A stretch of DNA of 32,149 nucleotides from Circinella minor (taxonomy: Eukaryota > Mucoromycota > Mucoromycetes > Mucorales > Lichtheimiaceae): positions 1 through 32,149 of the forward strand of contig JAEPRB010000353.1 in the NCBI GenBank assembly GCA_016758965.1, written 5' to 3'. This document shows, in pieces, positions 9,701 through 23,829 of the stretch; the first letter of the stretch is position 1; the number at the start of each line of letters is the position of its first letter. The position numbers were made by a program, and so were the translations under genes. Under the pieces are notes generated by a model. It was not told the DNA's origin and made no database searches. It saw only the letters and a program-made list of their open reading frames with translations.

Positions 9701-10342
9701 GCATTGTAACTCCAAAAAAAAAAAAAAAAAAAGCTTCCTTCTTTTACCCTTTTCACCTCCTGTTACTCCTTCTCCCCTTCCCCTCTCATCCATCTCCCTT
9801 TCCCTCCCCCCTCTTCTCTTCTTTTTAAACCTTTCAATTCCCCTTTTCTTTTCTTCTATAATAAGGTTGAACACCACATCATATTATATTTTATTTTGGT
9901 TCCCGCAATCATTTTGGGAGTCAACCGTTCTTTTTTTTTTATACTTCTCTCTTTTTTATTTTTATTTTTGAACATTTTACTTCTTCTTCACTTTGCTCTC
10001 CTTTTTTGTTCACACACATTTTTATATTGTATATTCATCCCGGTCTAACTTTTATATATACGCGTATACAACAAAACAGTTAAAATAGTTTTTTTTATAC
10101 AAAAAAACTTTAACAAATCATAATATACCCGTGACCTGGAGGTTCCTTGAATAGTGTGTTCTCTCTCTTTTTATTTAAGAATAATAATATCAATAAGAAT
10201 AATAATATTAATAATAATACAATACATATATATATATATAATATAATTTATTACTATACCAACAAACACACTATACGACAACCATAACAACAACAGCATT
10301 TAGAGTGAACCATTTTGTCATCTCGAACTTTTTAGTTACATC
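9701..10342 (+). promoter_or_regulatory. Promoter and 5' leader of the PAK gene
   Basis: An A-run (about 9714-9731) is followed by an almost pure pyrimidine tract to about 9860, another T/C-rich stretch to about 10030, AT dinucleotides and then the start codon at 10343. Pyrimidine tracts of this kind precede many fungal start sites. At 10079-10114 there is an inverted repeat: GTTAAA-ata-GTTTTTTT against AAAAAAAC-TTTAAC. Confidence 0.45.
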
Positions 10343-13252
<2,910 letters not shown>

Positions 13253-14538
13253 ATAAACAAAAAATTATTTTTATGATAAAAAGAAAGAAGAAAAAAAAGA
13301 AAAAACGAGAGAAATTTCATAAGCTTCATTCATTCACCCTTCTTTTTTTTCGGAAGAATAATGACAGGCTCCAAATGCAATATGCAGGGATTTTTTTTTC
13401 GTGCATGTTGTATATAAATTTAGATAAATTTGCTGATATTTGTACATGTGTTATTGCTGCTTGATTAGTTGTTGTAGATACATAATAATTGTAACAATAA
13501 TAATAATAAAAACAATAAAACACATATATCTAGAACGAGCAAAATGACGATCTTTCCTTTTTTTTTAAACTTCTTCTTTTATATAATTCTAAATATGTTT
13601 ATAAACATAAAATGTTTTTTACATAATTCTCTTATTATTATATTCAAGAACAAAATAAAACAATGAAAATAAAAATAACAAGGAAAAAATCCAAGAAAGA
13701 AACCTAGGTGAAATTCTTCCATAAACTCGGAAATATGGAGAAAGATATAAAGAAAAGCAAGTGTGTGTCACAATTGCTGTTGCTATGTGATAATGTTATG
13801 TTTTTTTAGTATGAATATATATGACGGATGTATAACATAAATACACATGTAATGTGCCACTCTGTCTGATACCATACAGAGCAGGATAAAACGCATGTAT
13901 TTGTTGTAGGAAAAGGAGAACAGCGGAAATATTTTGCTAATAAGTGTTTCTTTTGGAAGTCAAAGCGGATAAGTTAGTAGGTGGGCTGGTGGGGCCTATA
14001 TAATATATAAATGTATTTATCTGTGTGTATTGTGTGTATGTGAGTAGTTGAGTCTCCAATTGCCTTTCTTTTCTTTGCCTTCGATTTCCTTTCATCCCCC
14101 CTCCCCTTTGACTTTTTTCCTTTCTTTTTCTTTTTTTTTCCTCTCTCTATCTTTTTTTTCTTCCATTTCAAGTTTTATTTTTTTTTTCTTTTTACTTTTT
14201 TTTTCTTATTACTGACCCTACTTCTTCCTCAATACTTTCTTTTATATTATTATTGATTTTGTTTTTCTTATTATTCTTCTTATTATTCACCAATATTTAT
14301 AATATTATTCTTTTTCCAATTCCAATAACATATCCATCCGATCAAATTCAATCTACAACCAATTTTTCTATCAACAACAACAGCAATAATAATAATAATA
14401 ATAATAACGAAAAAAAAATCCGTATCATAGCGCGATTTTTTCTTTATCAATAATAATAATATTTGAAATAATTAAAAAAGTATCTACTACTACTACTACT
14501 ACTACTACTATCATTATTACTTTAAACGAGTTGAAAAT
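13253..14538 (+). promoter_or_regulatory. PAK 3' flank and promoter/5' leader of the Kelch-BTB gene
   Basis: Candidate poly(A) signals (aataaa forms) follow the PAK stop at 13252 and again near 13500-13520. The middle (13600-14040) has no gene that I can support. A T/C-rich tract runs from about 14060 to 14230. ATT/AAT trinucleotide runs lie near 14386-14408, and a (CTA)n microsatellite at about 14484-14510 ends 28 nt before the ATG at 14539. Confidence 0.5.
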
Positions 14539-17500
14539 ATGCCATTATTAAAACCAGGCCAACCGATTCGAACTACTGGCAACAATTTAGTCGGTCTTTG
14601 GCGTCCTTCTTTTGTTAAAGTGGATCATCGTCTTTTTGTATATGGTGGAGGTGGCAATGTTACGAACGATTTACATGTACTTAATTTATGCGATATGCGT
14701 TGGGAAACGATTCAGGTAAACAAATAGTAGCCTTAAAGCTACTATAAAAATAATAATAAATAACAATAATTACCCATTATCAATATAAATATCAATCCTT
14801 TACCATTATTACATTATAAACAACAATATTTTACATTACATACATTGTACATACATACATATTATAACGCATATCATCTTTTCTCCCTTTTTAACGCCCC
14901 CTCCCTTTTTTTCTCCCCTTCGGATCCCCTGTTTTATTATCCCAAGTACACATAATCAATTCAATTCAGCTTCAACTTCGTCCCTCCTCCTCCCCACACC
15001 CCCAAAAAATAACCATCTAATTCGCATAACACCATCGTACATTAAAAAAAATATTTCTTTATTCTAATATACATCCCAAACACAACTCACCATTATTAAC
15101 ACCATTTCCCCCTTTTTTTATATACCTGTCATCCATTACACAAAAAAAAATAACACTTTGCCCACCCCCCCTCTCTCTTTCTTTCTCCTTCTCCTTTGCA
15201 CATCCTTGTAATTTTTATTATGTAGCCAAAGGATATATAACTATACTGACTCTATCAAAAAAATACACACGCACATAAATATATTATTTTATATAGACTG
15301 TTAAAGGGACTGCTCCATGTAAACGATACGGACATACTGCGACATTATGGAATAATTGTATTATTGTATTCGGTAGGTTTTTATAATTCTGATTTACAAA
15401 TTAGAACAAAGAATATATATAAAATAAAAAAAAAGGATCGATACTCAGCAAAGAAGTTTCTATTGTATATTATGATAATATTTTTTTTTTACTTATGCAC
15501 ATGTTTATTATTATTACTACTAGGTGGCTGCAATGAAATTACAGAATACTGTAATGATATTCATATTTTTGATCTGGATAAATTGACATGGTTTCAACCT
15601 GAAGTGACCGGAAATGTACCGGCACGTTATCTACATAGTGCAGTTGCTTATGACAACAAACTTTTTGTATATGGTGGTTTTGCAAAGAATTCAGATTGTA
15701 AGTGCTAATATTTTTTTCTTGATGTGTAATGATGTATTATTATTTATTTATTTCAAGGCAAAGAGGCAAAAAAAAAAAAACTTTGTTTTTCTTTCTTTCT
15801 ACCCCTCTTTCCCCCTCATTTTTTTTCTTTGCCTCCTTTTTTTTTTTTACTATCACCACCATCATCATTATATCGTATCACTCTGCTGACATAAACAATA
15901 ATAAATAAATAAATATAAACATGAATATTTATTTATTGATTTGATTTTTTGAACTTTTTATTTTATTTATTAGGTACTTATGTATTAGATGAATTGAGTG
16001 TATTGGATCTCAAAACATTTGTTTGGTCCAAATATCATGGAGTTCCGCCACGGTACAACCATTCGGCAACACTCATAGGACACAAGATGTATATTTACGC
16101 CGGCAAAGACGAACATGGTGACACTGTTTCCGATCTGTTTGTGATCAACCTTAATGCGCCACCTTATACACCTCATCTCGTACTGAGCGGGTCCCAGTCG
16201 AGTGCAAGTTCTCATATGGTACTACTTAAAAGTCAACATTTTTGTGAAGCGGTTTGTGGTAAATTATTGGTTTTTGGGCGATATCTTGCTCATGGAAATC
16301 ATCTTCTTACTGGATCAAATACACAAACAGCATTAAATGGAACAACAAATACAACAAATAATCCAGAATCTGTTTATGGTTTATGGATGTTAGATTTGGA
16401 TACTTTGGAATGGGAACGACAGGAATGTAACGCTAATTTCGAAGTAGGTGGTTGGAATTATTTTACAATTATCAGTGAAGCAGGATGTGGTAGTGAAGAG
16501 CAATCACAAGTCACTATGAACAATTTGTTTTTCCTTGGAAACACGGATCCATTCCGTCCACAAGGTTATGATCATTTTAGGTAAAAAAGAAAATAACTTT
16601 CTTTTTTTTTTCTTTACAACAAGAACAACAAAAAAAAAGAGGGAAAAAATTGTCGATGCATGTGTTGTTAATCAGAAAAGGAAAAACTAATTATATATCC
16701 ATTTATATTTTTCAAACAGAGATGCATTGGTGATTAATGCAGAATCATTGGGTTTATATGATATCCCACCACCCAACTTTTCACATGAATTCGCACAACT
16801 ACTCAATAATCCAGAATTATCCGACTTTATCATTGTTCCATCCAATGGACAAGAGTTACATGTGCACCAAGTGATCCTGATAACGCGCTGGCCGCACTTT
16901 AGAAATATTTATCGATCAGGAATGATCGAAGCTCAGCAACGACGGATGGATATCCCGGAACCTTATGAAATTGTACTTGCATTTCTCAAATATTTATACA
17001 GTGATCGATTGGATGAAAATGAACCATGGCACGTAGTATGTGAAGTATTAGTTGTAGCCAATATGTACTTGTTGAACCGTTTGAAAAAAATATGCTGTGA
17101 ACGATTGTTTAGACACCATATGACTGTGGAAAGCTGTGGATTGATTTTTGAAAAGGCAATTATGGCAGAAGAAACTGGATTAAAAATGCTTGCTTTAGAT
17201 TTCATGTTTAGAAACTATGGTTCAGTACTTAAATCGGATGTTCTTTTACAGATGCCTCTTGCAGTACGACAAGAGTTTATGGAGGCTGTGCCTGATGAAG
17301 CTACATTGGAAGTCAGTCGCTCAGCATCATCCATTGTTCCTCGTACTTTACCATCACCAACAAAATGTCTCACTGCATCGTCTTCTTCAACAAGCCATAA
17401 TACCATCGTCTCTAATAGTACTACAACTACAACATCTAATAATACTTCTATAACTAATACAACCACCCCATCTAGTATGTTGGGAATTTCTACTCCTCCT

Positions 17501-17710
17501 CACTATTCATCACCTACTTCATCGACTTCTACTTCATCTTCATATCACCAACAACATCTTCATCATGAACAACAGCAACATAATACAACATCGGCAGCAC
17601 CGGCGGCAGCAAATACAACGGCAGCGGCGGCAGCAGCAGCAGCAGCAGCTCGGATGCGTCATTCCATGAGTAGTGGGGTCCAGACGAATAGTATGAGCGT
17701 CGGTGTATAG
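14539..17710 (+). CDS. Kelch-repeat and BTB protein, Ral2/LZTR1-like, five exons
   Basis: Exons: 14539-14715, 15297-15372, 15524-15697, 15974-16580, 16720-17710; 674 aa. Kelch repeats occupy residues about 28-340, with blade signatures LFVYGG (32-37), IIVFGG (81-86), LFVYGG (131-136) and MYIYAG (about 181-186); each is followed by a D-L-x-x-x-x-W type strand. A BTB domain (about 378-480, SDFIIVPS...LHVHQVILITRWPHF) follows, then a BACK-like helical region (to about 535). The low-complexity tail is rich in Ser, Thr, Asn, Gln and His and contains a long Ala run near the end. Kelch followed by BTB matches LZTR1 of animals and Ral2 of fission yeast, which act on Ras signalling; BTB proteins of this type commonly recruit Cul3. 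The specific orthology is inference. Intron 1 (581 nt) is several times longer than most introns nearby. Confidence 0.88.
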
Positions 17711-17994
17711 ATTACATATATATATATAACACTTTTTTTTACACAACCCATATAACTGTTTTGTTTTGTTTTTACTCTTCAAAAATAATAATTCCTTTCT
17801 CTCTAATAACTCCCCTTTTTCCTCTACACACACTCAACTTACTACATACAATACATTATATACAGATTACTCTCAAGAAGAAAGTTCTTTTTTTTTCCAA
17901 GTTGTATATTACCATTTTTTTTTATTAAACACAAGCCTTCTTGCACCTTAGATACATCCATAAAAAATAATAGAAGAGAGAGACAAGAAGCAAA
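17711..17994. other. 3' flank of the Kelch-BTB gene
   Basis: Pyrimidine-rich sequence with short AT repeats follows the stop codon. It probably contains the 3' UTR. No further gene is seen before the duplicated region. Confidence 0.5.
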
Positions 17995-18885
17995 AAAAAA
18001 CATACACATACACAATATACTTTGTTTAATAATGTGGCAAATACAAGGTGCTTTTTTATATAATAATAATAATAATAAATGACGAGATCACTACATAATA
18101 ATCTTTTACGTACGTATAGAAGAATAAACTGTATAAATAAACATTGAGTGGGGTGATACTAGCATAAATATGACATTTCCAACTCGGATGTTTTTTTATG
18201 CAGAATAAAATCAAAGATATTACAACTGACCGTATACAAATATTGTAAACCATCCATTGTTGCTATGGTTACAACATGTCATGAGTCAAGGCTACTGAAT
18301 AGTAAATAATAGACAATTTCAAGAAAAGAAAATAGGGTAGATGATTATTGAAGATCACAATAATATTCTTTTTACTAGCAAGAATTCCATAAATGTGTGG
18401 ACTTTCTCCCTCGTTTTGTGAATTCGTGTGCATGAAGTCTATATGATCCCCGAAAAGATAAATTGATTATAGTAGATTAAAAGAATTTGAAACCACAAGA
18501 ACAAAAAAATTATAGTGATAAAAAGGTCAATACTCTTTTTTTTTGTTCTTGCTGATAAGCTGGTAAAGAAACGAATAAAGAAATATATTGAAATAATCAA
18601 TAATGATAAGTCAAAGACGATCGAGTTAAATAAATATCTCAAATAAAAAGATGAGAGGATTTATAGTTTTGGTTTTATATTATGGAGCAGAAAGGTTTTA
18701 TTCATACGTATCTCTTAGTATTACTACATTATTATTCATTATTACACCTTATAATAATAGTTTTGATCTACAGTTTTTATGCGTGTCGGCAAATTCTGGA
18801 AAATCGTTCGAATAATCAAAAAATGAATTGTTTTACATTGTACAATTTGAATCTGTGTGATATTCTAATCAGTTTAAACATATAA
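17995..18885. repeat. Copy A of a diverged duplicated region
   Basis: Blocks here recur in the same order and orientation at 23830-25520. Examples, A versus B: 'aataaatg..aga.tca..taca' then 'cttttacgta' (18070-18115 and 23885-23935); 'ttttttatgcagaataa' (18190 and 24020); 'ttgctatggtta.caac' (18257 and 24090); 'tttac.agcaaga' with 'gtgaattcgtgtgcat' (18370-18440 and 24175-24240); 'atctcaaat' to 'attatggagca' (18634-18690 and 25221-25272); 'tttgatctac' to 'gtgtgatattcta' (18762-18866 and 25396-25497). The best 90-bp block is about 70% identical by eye. No open frame is shared through the whole region. Confidence 0.7.
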
Positions 18886-19340
18886 ACAATAAAGTTCTTT
18901 TTTTTTATAATGTACTATAAGAAAAGTAAAATGGAAGAGATGAGAAAAACGAAAGGAGGGTAACTATCATCCTTCAAAAGAAAAGAAGAAATAAACTATT
19001 TCTTTCAATATATAAATTTAATTGAACGAAAATATTGCAGGGGTTCAATACTACATTTATGTAGAATTTAGTATAGTCATTAATCCGTCAAATACATATA
19101 GGTATATATATATATATATGCATTCTTTATTTATCAATTATTGTGGAGTATATTCCATTATTGGTTTTTTTTAAATTTTTAATTTACCTATGGTTAGTAA
19201 CCTGTGCTCAATGAGACTGGTCGACTCGCTTTTCAATACTATTGTCATGTACCCATTCCTTGCCAGATAACTCAATTGCCTATGTCATGCTGCTCTATAT
19301 TTCTGTGTAGATAATATTCAAAATCTTAAAAAAATGTCAT
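18886..19340. other. Intergenic, nothing recognised
   Basis: AT-rich sequence with a short TA repeat near 19105-19120. No gene can be supported. Confidence 0.45.
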
Positions 19341-19342
19341 CT

Positions 19343-20690
19343 CTTTTCCTTTATAGAATGCGCAAAATTTGTCAGCTTCATCGACGACAAGAAATGAACG
19401 ACAAAGTACTCTAGAGAATTTTGTACGGACATTGATTTGACGACGGCCACTTTAATACATAAATATTCCCATTACTCTCCACCCACCTACCCACTTACCT
19501 ATAAAACAAAAAAAAATAAGTGAAAATTGTAATAAACCTGTCAAAAAACTCCCTGTCTTTTACTTTTTATACTTTTTAATCATCTTGCTATTATTTATAC
19601 CCAATTGTCTAGTAAAATATGAAGCTGTATAAATCTTGCTTTTTGAACTTCCTCACCAAAACACAAACATCAAATATAAAACATTAGTGAAATGCTGGTA
19701 ATTATGTTGCTCTATGCCATTGAAAACTTAAAATAAATTATCTTGTTGCATTAGCATAATATTTTGATTTCTCATTTAAAGGCTAATGAATATAAATTCA
19801 TACATGGTTTTTGGTTTCGTCTCATATGTCAAAATTGTCAAACTCTAGTTCAAGAACTATGCCGCAAATATTTAATTATTTGCCGTCCTATAATACAAAA
19901 AAGAATTACTTGGTACAGAAAAAGGTATGCTCTACCCTTTAAACCTGCTAATTTCAGGTATTTAAAGCAAAATATTTGTACAATTCAGTCTTCTAGGTGG
20001 TTGAAAATGCCGTAATTTATCGTTCCTTATTATTCTATTTGACTATTTTAATCATTTGTTACCATCTTCTTTTGAAATTCAGTCATGAATAACAAGATAA
20101 CAAAGTCGACGCAGCATTAAAATTATTTGAGCTTGATATTTCGAAAAATATTAAGGATTTGCTACAGGCACCTCAAAAACATACTATGTTAGGTAATTTA
20201 AACTCTTACGGACACCCCACTTTTATATTTTTTCAAAGGTACATAACAATCTGATATAATTACGTCATCTCCAGTCATTTATACACTATTTATACAGTTA
20301 TTATAGTATTATAACTTGATAATGTTTATGAAACTTATATTAGCAACTTTTACATATGAATAACGTTTAATATTTCTTATCTTTTCTCACTATATCGTTA
20401 TGTACACAAGTGGGAGCTGTAGTCCACATGAAGACAAGACAAACAAGGAATAATGTATACTTATAATGGTATATATGAGCGGTCAAATAAGCGCTATTGA
20501 CGTTGATGACGCTGGTACTATAGTTTACATGGTCTAAAAAGTTGTTTGACAGCTTTTTATTTGTGGGGTGCCCGTAGCAATTCTCAAATATTAAAACAAT
20601 TATCGCCAAACATTTGTACCTGAAGAACCTGAGCTGGAAAAAGAAATCATGCTAAAAAAAAAAGCGGACTGGAGTGTCGGGGTTACAGGT
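19343..20690 (+). pseudogene. Scattered coding-like remnants, unidentified
   Basis: Several pieces have protein-like composition but do not join. About 19364-19440 reads NAQNLSAS..RQSTLENFVR after a T-rich tatag acceptor-like site. A frame at 19764-20015 (83 aa) has a cluster of Cys residues (CQNC...C...C). About 20098-20192 reads DNKVDAALKLFELDISKN and onward, with a stop just upstream. About 20610-20707 reads FVPEEPELEKEIMLKKKADW and onward to TAG. They could be exons of one decayed gene or mobile element. I do not recognise the family. Confidence 0.3.
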
Positions 20691-20859
20691 GAAACAGTTC
20701 AGTTACTATAGCAATAAAAGTATATTGGACAACAATGATAATCATACTTCTTTATCTTTCACCGTTTCTTTCAGACTGATGACCTTTTTGAAGATTTGTT
20801 ATATAGAGCTTTGATTTTACTTTATAAAGGAATTTTTCTAAGACCGAAATAAGCCACCG

Positions 20860-21095
20860 AAAATTTTTTAAATGGATGGCTTTTTTGCGCAAGCCTTCTC
20901 TCTTTTCTTTTTTTCTTTTTCTTTGCAATAGTTCTGGTTGGCAGACACCCCCACACGATGTCTCGCTCTCGTGGAAGTTAGTGTACCACTTCCCTAACCC
21001 GGAAGGACTAACTGTCTGTCAATTAGGACTATTGCCAATTACTAACTCTCTCTCAAATAGGATTATTGCCAAATGGCGTTTTGGAAATGGTCGAC
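20860..21095. other. Pyrimidine-rich and internally repeated stretch before a tandem array
   Basis: A T/C tract (20896-20925) is followed by two related blocks, 'ttaggactattgccaa' (21023-21038) and 'ataggattattgccaa' (21057-21072). The 172-aa frame starting at 20876 runs through this and the array and is not credible as a protein. Confidence 0.4.
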
Positions 21096-21205
21096 GGAGG
21101 TGGACGAATGAACAAACGGAGGCGGACGAGTGGACAAACGGAGGCGGACGAGCGAACAAACAAAAGCGTACAAGAGAACGAACGAAGGCGAACAAGGGAA
21201 CGCTT
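21096..21205. repeat. Tandem array, five units of 22 bp
   Basis: Units start at 21096, 21118, 21140, 21162 and 21184. The first three differ by only a few bases (GGAGGYGGACGARYGRACAA then AC); the last two are more diverged. Because 22 is not a multiple of three, the array passes through all frames, so the Arg/Thr/Glu-rich translations over it are by-products. Confidence 0.9.
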
Positions 21206-22900
21206 CCACAACCAAGTCAATTTACAGTTTTTTCCTGGCAAGGTTCATTGTTTTTTCATCTTTTGGCGGAATTGTTAAGACACAAGCTTTTTTATTACAA
21301 GAACTATTGTTATTCCATTAATATTACTAGTTTCATTCTTTTATTATTACCTATCACTACTATAATAAATAAATTTTTATCTTTGTCTTATTAATATTTT
21401 TTCTTGCTTTTTGTTGATTCTTTTTGTTTTCTTGTGTTAAGTGCTCTTGTGTTGCGGTAACGCGCACAGGCCAGCTGTGTTAACAGAACCACGGACCTAT
21501 TTTTTTTTATTTATGGAATGTATGGTTGCATGTTTCATACAAAATGTTTTTTGGATGAACTTTTTAGCATGGTTGTAAAAAAAATACAATGCATAACAAA
21601 TTACAGATCCCACTTTGTTGGCACTGTCTCAATTGTTACGTAAGGCAATATTTACTAAAAAAAGAGTGAAGAGATTGATTATTTCTCCTTACAATGCATG
21701 GATCACTACACTATTTTCGAAATCTCTTGAATTTGGCACTAGAAATTTTGACATTTTTTCATGATTCATGGCAATCATATGTGACTATATTTCGGTTATT
21801 TGACTAAAAGTCGAAAGCATTCTTTAACCAAAAGTATGACTTTTGAGAGACAACTACTTTTAACTTAATACGTGCCGACAATCAATAACAAAACACCTAC
21901 AATAATAGTATATGAGTGCTTACATCACTACGTGTTTGTTCATACCAAATTATTTTATTGACAGGAACTGTTTTGTAAGGAGGTCAAACTACTTAAAATT
22001 GCTGTAATTACTAAAAGTACCATTTTCAGTAATAAGTTTTTACATTTAATAACTAAAAAGATATATCATTGGAAATATATATATATAGTTATATAAATGA
22101 AGCAGGAGAGAACCATTGTTATCAATACTTGGTCTTTGGCTTCAAATTTTATTTTATTTTTGTGGATTGAATCAACAATATAAAGTTGCAAAACTAAAGA
22201 ATAAGTTTAACACGTCGATATCTGTTAAAGCTTTATGCATGAAAAAAAATGCCGTAGAGCAGGGTCCTCGGTCAAAAAATCGGTGTTTAAAAAAACAACA
22301 GCCAGGAGTAACTCTTGTCCTATCGAAAAATCCTGGTTTGATACAGACCGAGCAACTTCTATAATATATAGCAGTTAAAAAGATACGTAATAATAATAAG
22401 GCAAACAAAGTATCAGAATATCAATATTATATTATCAAAATAAAAGAAAATACTTTATTTTGAAGGTGAAAGAATGCGGAACAGCACAAGTATTTTATAT
22501 GAATGCTACGTATAGTGTAATATCGCCTATAATTCTTCGCTCATTATCAGTGGATGTGGTAGTTATTTCACCTTTCATATGGACACTTTGGAGAAGAATT
22601 ATATGGCTGTTATATTACTTTTATGAAGGACTGTTCCGCTATATCTGTCATTTTGATGTCAAAAGAAAAATGATTGATTCCAAGCATGATGGAATATTTG
22701 TAACAACCAGAAGCATTCTATTATCTTCATGGCTAATAATTAATTTGTAGTTACTGGTGGAAATATTATTCTTTTAGTTGTATCTGAACTTGTGTTTTTT
22801 ATTCCATGGAATAATTACACATGAAAGAAATAGTAGATAGAATGGGAAGAATTGATATACTGAGCCCCCATAAACACCTTGTATATTTACAATTGTTATA
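21206..22900. other. Accessory stretch with weak traces only
   Basis: No gene can be supported. Frames at 22116-22364 and 22460-22750 lack motifs. On the minus strand near 22265-22350 two related words occur (ccaggatttttcgatag and caccgattttttgaccgag), and CTCGGTC (22268) pairs with GACCGAG (22344) as a short inverted repeat. This may be an end of an old DNA element. Confidence 0.35.
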
Positions 22901-22904
22901 ATAG

Positions 22905-23300
22905 CTATAAGTATAGACTGATTGCACGGAAGAGCAACTTTTAATGAACAGTGGACAAGGCGGGAAACCATATCATTGCCAAATGAGTCGTTTGAAGGTA
23001 TTCCAAGTACGTATAAGAACTTATAAGGAAGCTCGGATCACTAGTTATCAAACACTTTACATCTCATCTAAAAATAATCAAAGAAATAGTTTTTCTGAAA
23101 ATGACTGATGAGGCAAAAAAAAAAGTTATGTTTTAAATTTTTAAAGCTATCCATCCCAACTTGTGTTGAAGATCTCGGTGGCCTTGTTTCTGTAATACAT
23201 TGTTCCGCAAAATGGTGTGGCCCATATTGTTTGATGATGAAAACCCCAAGATGTATTCAAACGATTACCAACTTTACACGACGAGCGAGTTGACGTGTTA
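22905..23300 (+). pseudogene. Possible Tc1-like transposase relic
   Basis: Pieces recall the middle of Tc1 transposases: a W-T-x-E-like block near 22940-22990 (NEQWTRRETISLPNESF), then at 23160-23250 EDLGGLVSVIHCSAKWCGPYC, which resembles the GGSVMVWGCF...GVGP segment. A further shifted frame follows. Stops and frame changes separate the pieces. The similarity is weak and read by eye. Confidence 0.35.
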
Positions 23301-23829
23301 TCAGTTTTAAGGACAAATAAACAGAAACCAGTTACGTACAACGCCATAATACTCATCGGATTACTTACTAATTATCGCATACCATAATCAAATTTATTCA
23401 TATAAATGTACAAAAAAAAAGCAACATATTTATGTATATAACGCCCCTTTTCTACAATCAATAATACCAGCTGTCTCTTCTCTCTTTTCTTGACAACATC
23501 GATTATAGTTTTTATACCCGAAAACAAATACAATCCCAATCCCCTATACCCATTTTTTTCTGCCAAAAATTTTCTTATTCTTTCTCGCTTGATTTTTCTC
23601 TACCTACTGGTACTTTTTTTTTTTTTAGAAAAATAATAATAATAATACACACAGTCTTTTTTCTATTTTAATTGATCGTTGAGTAAAAAATAAAATGTTT
23701 TTTTTATCAATGTATTGGTATAATACAAACTAATAACGATAAACCGGGATTTTAAAGAGTTTCCCGGGACGGGGTAACTTATATATCATGTCCCTCTAAT
23801 GAATTATACATACAAAAGCAATAATCCTT
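23301..23829. other. Intergenic with a GC hairpin
   Basis: T-tracts and AAT repeats dominate. At 23744-23767 CCGGGA and TCCCGG form a perfect 6-bp inverted repeat around a 12-nt loop, conspicuous in this AT-rich context. No gene seen. Confidence 0.45.

Noticed and set aside
17540..17833. Cys-rich minus-strand frame over the Kelch-BTB tail
   Set aside because: It is the antisense of GCA/GCG alanine codons and of Ser/Thr-rich codons; no start context or motif.
20876..21394. 172-aa frame with Thr/Arg/Glu/Lys-rich middle
   Set aside because: The middle is a 22-bp tandem array that cannot keep one codon frame; the rest is pyrimidine tract and AT-rich sequence without protein motifs.
23094..23115. 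Possible C/D-box snoRNA (CTGA and TGATGA words)
   Set aside because: The boxes are in the wrong order and too close; no flanking stem is seen.
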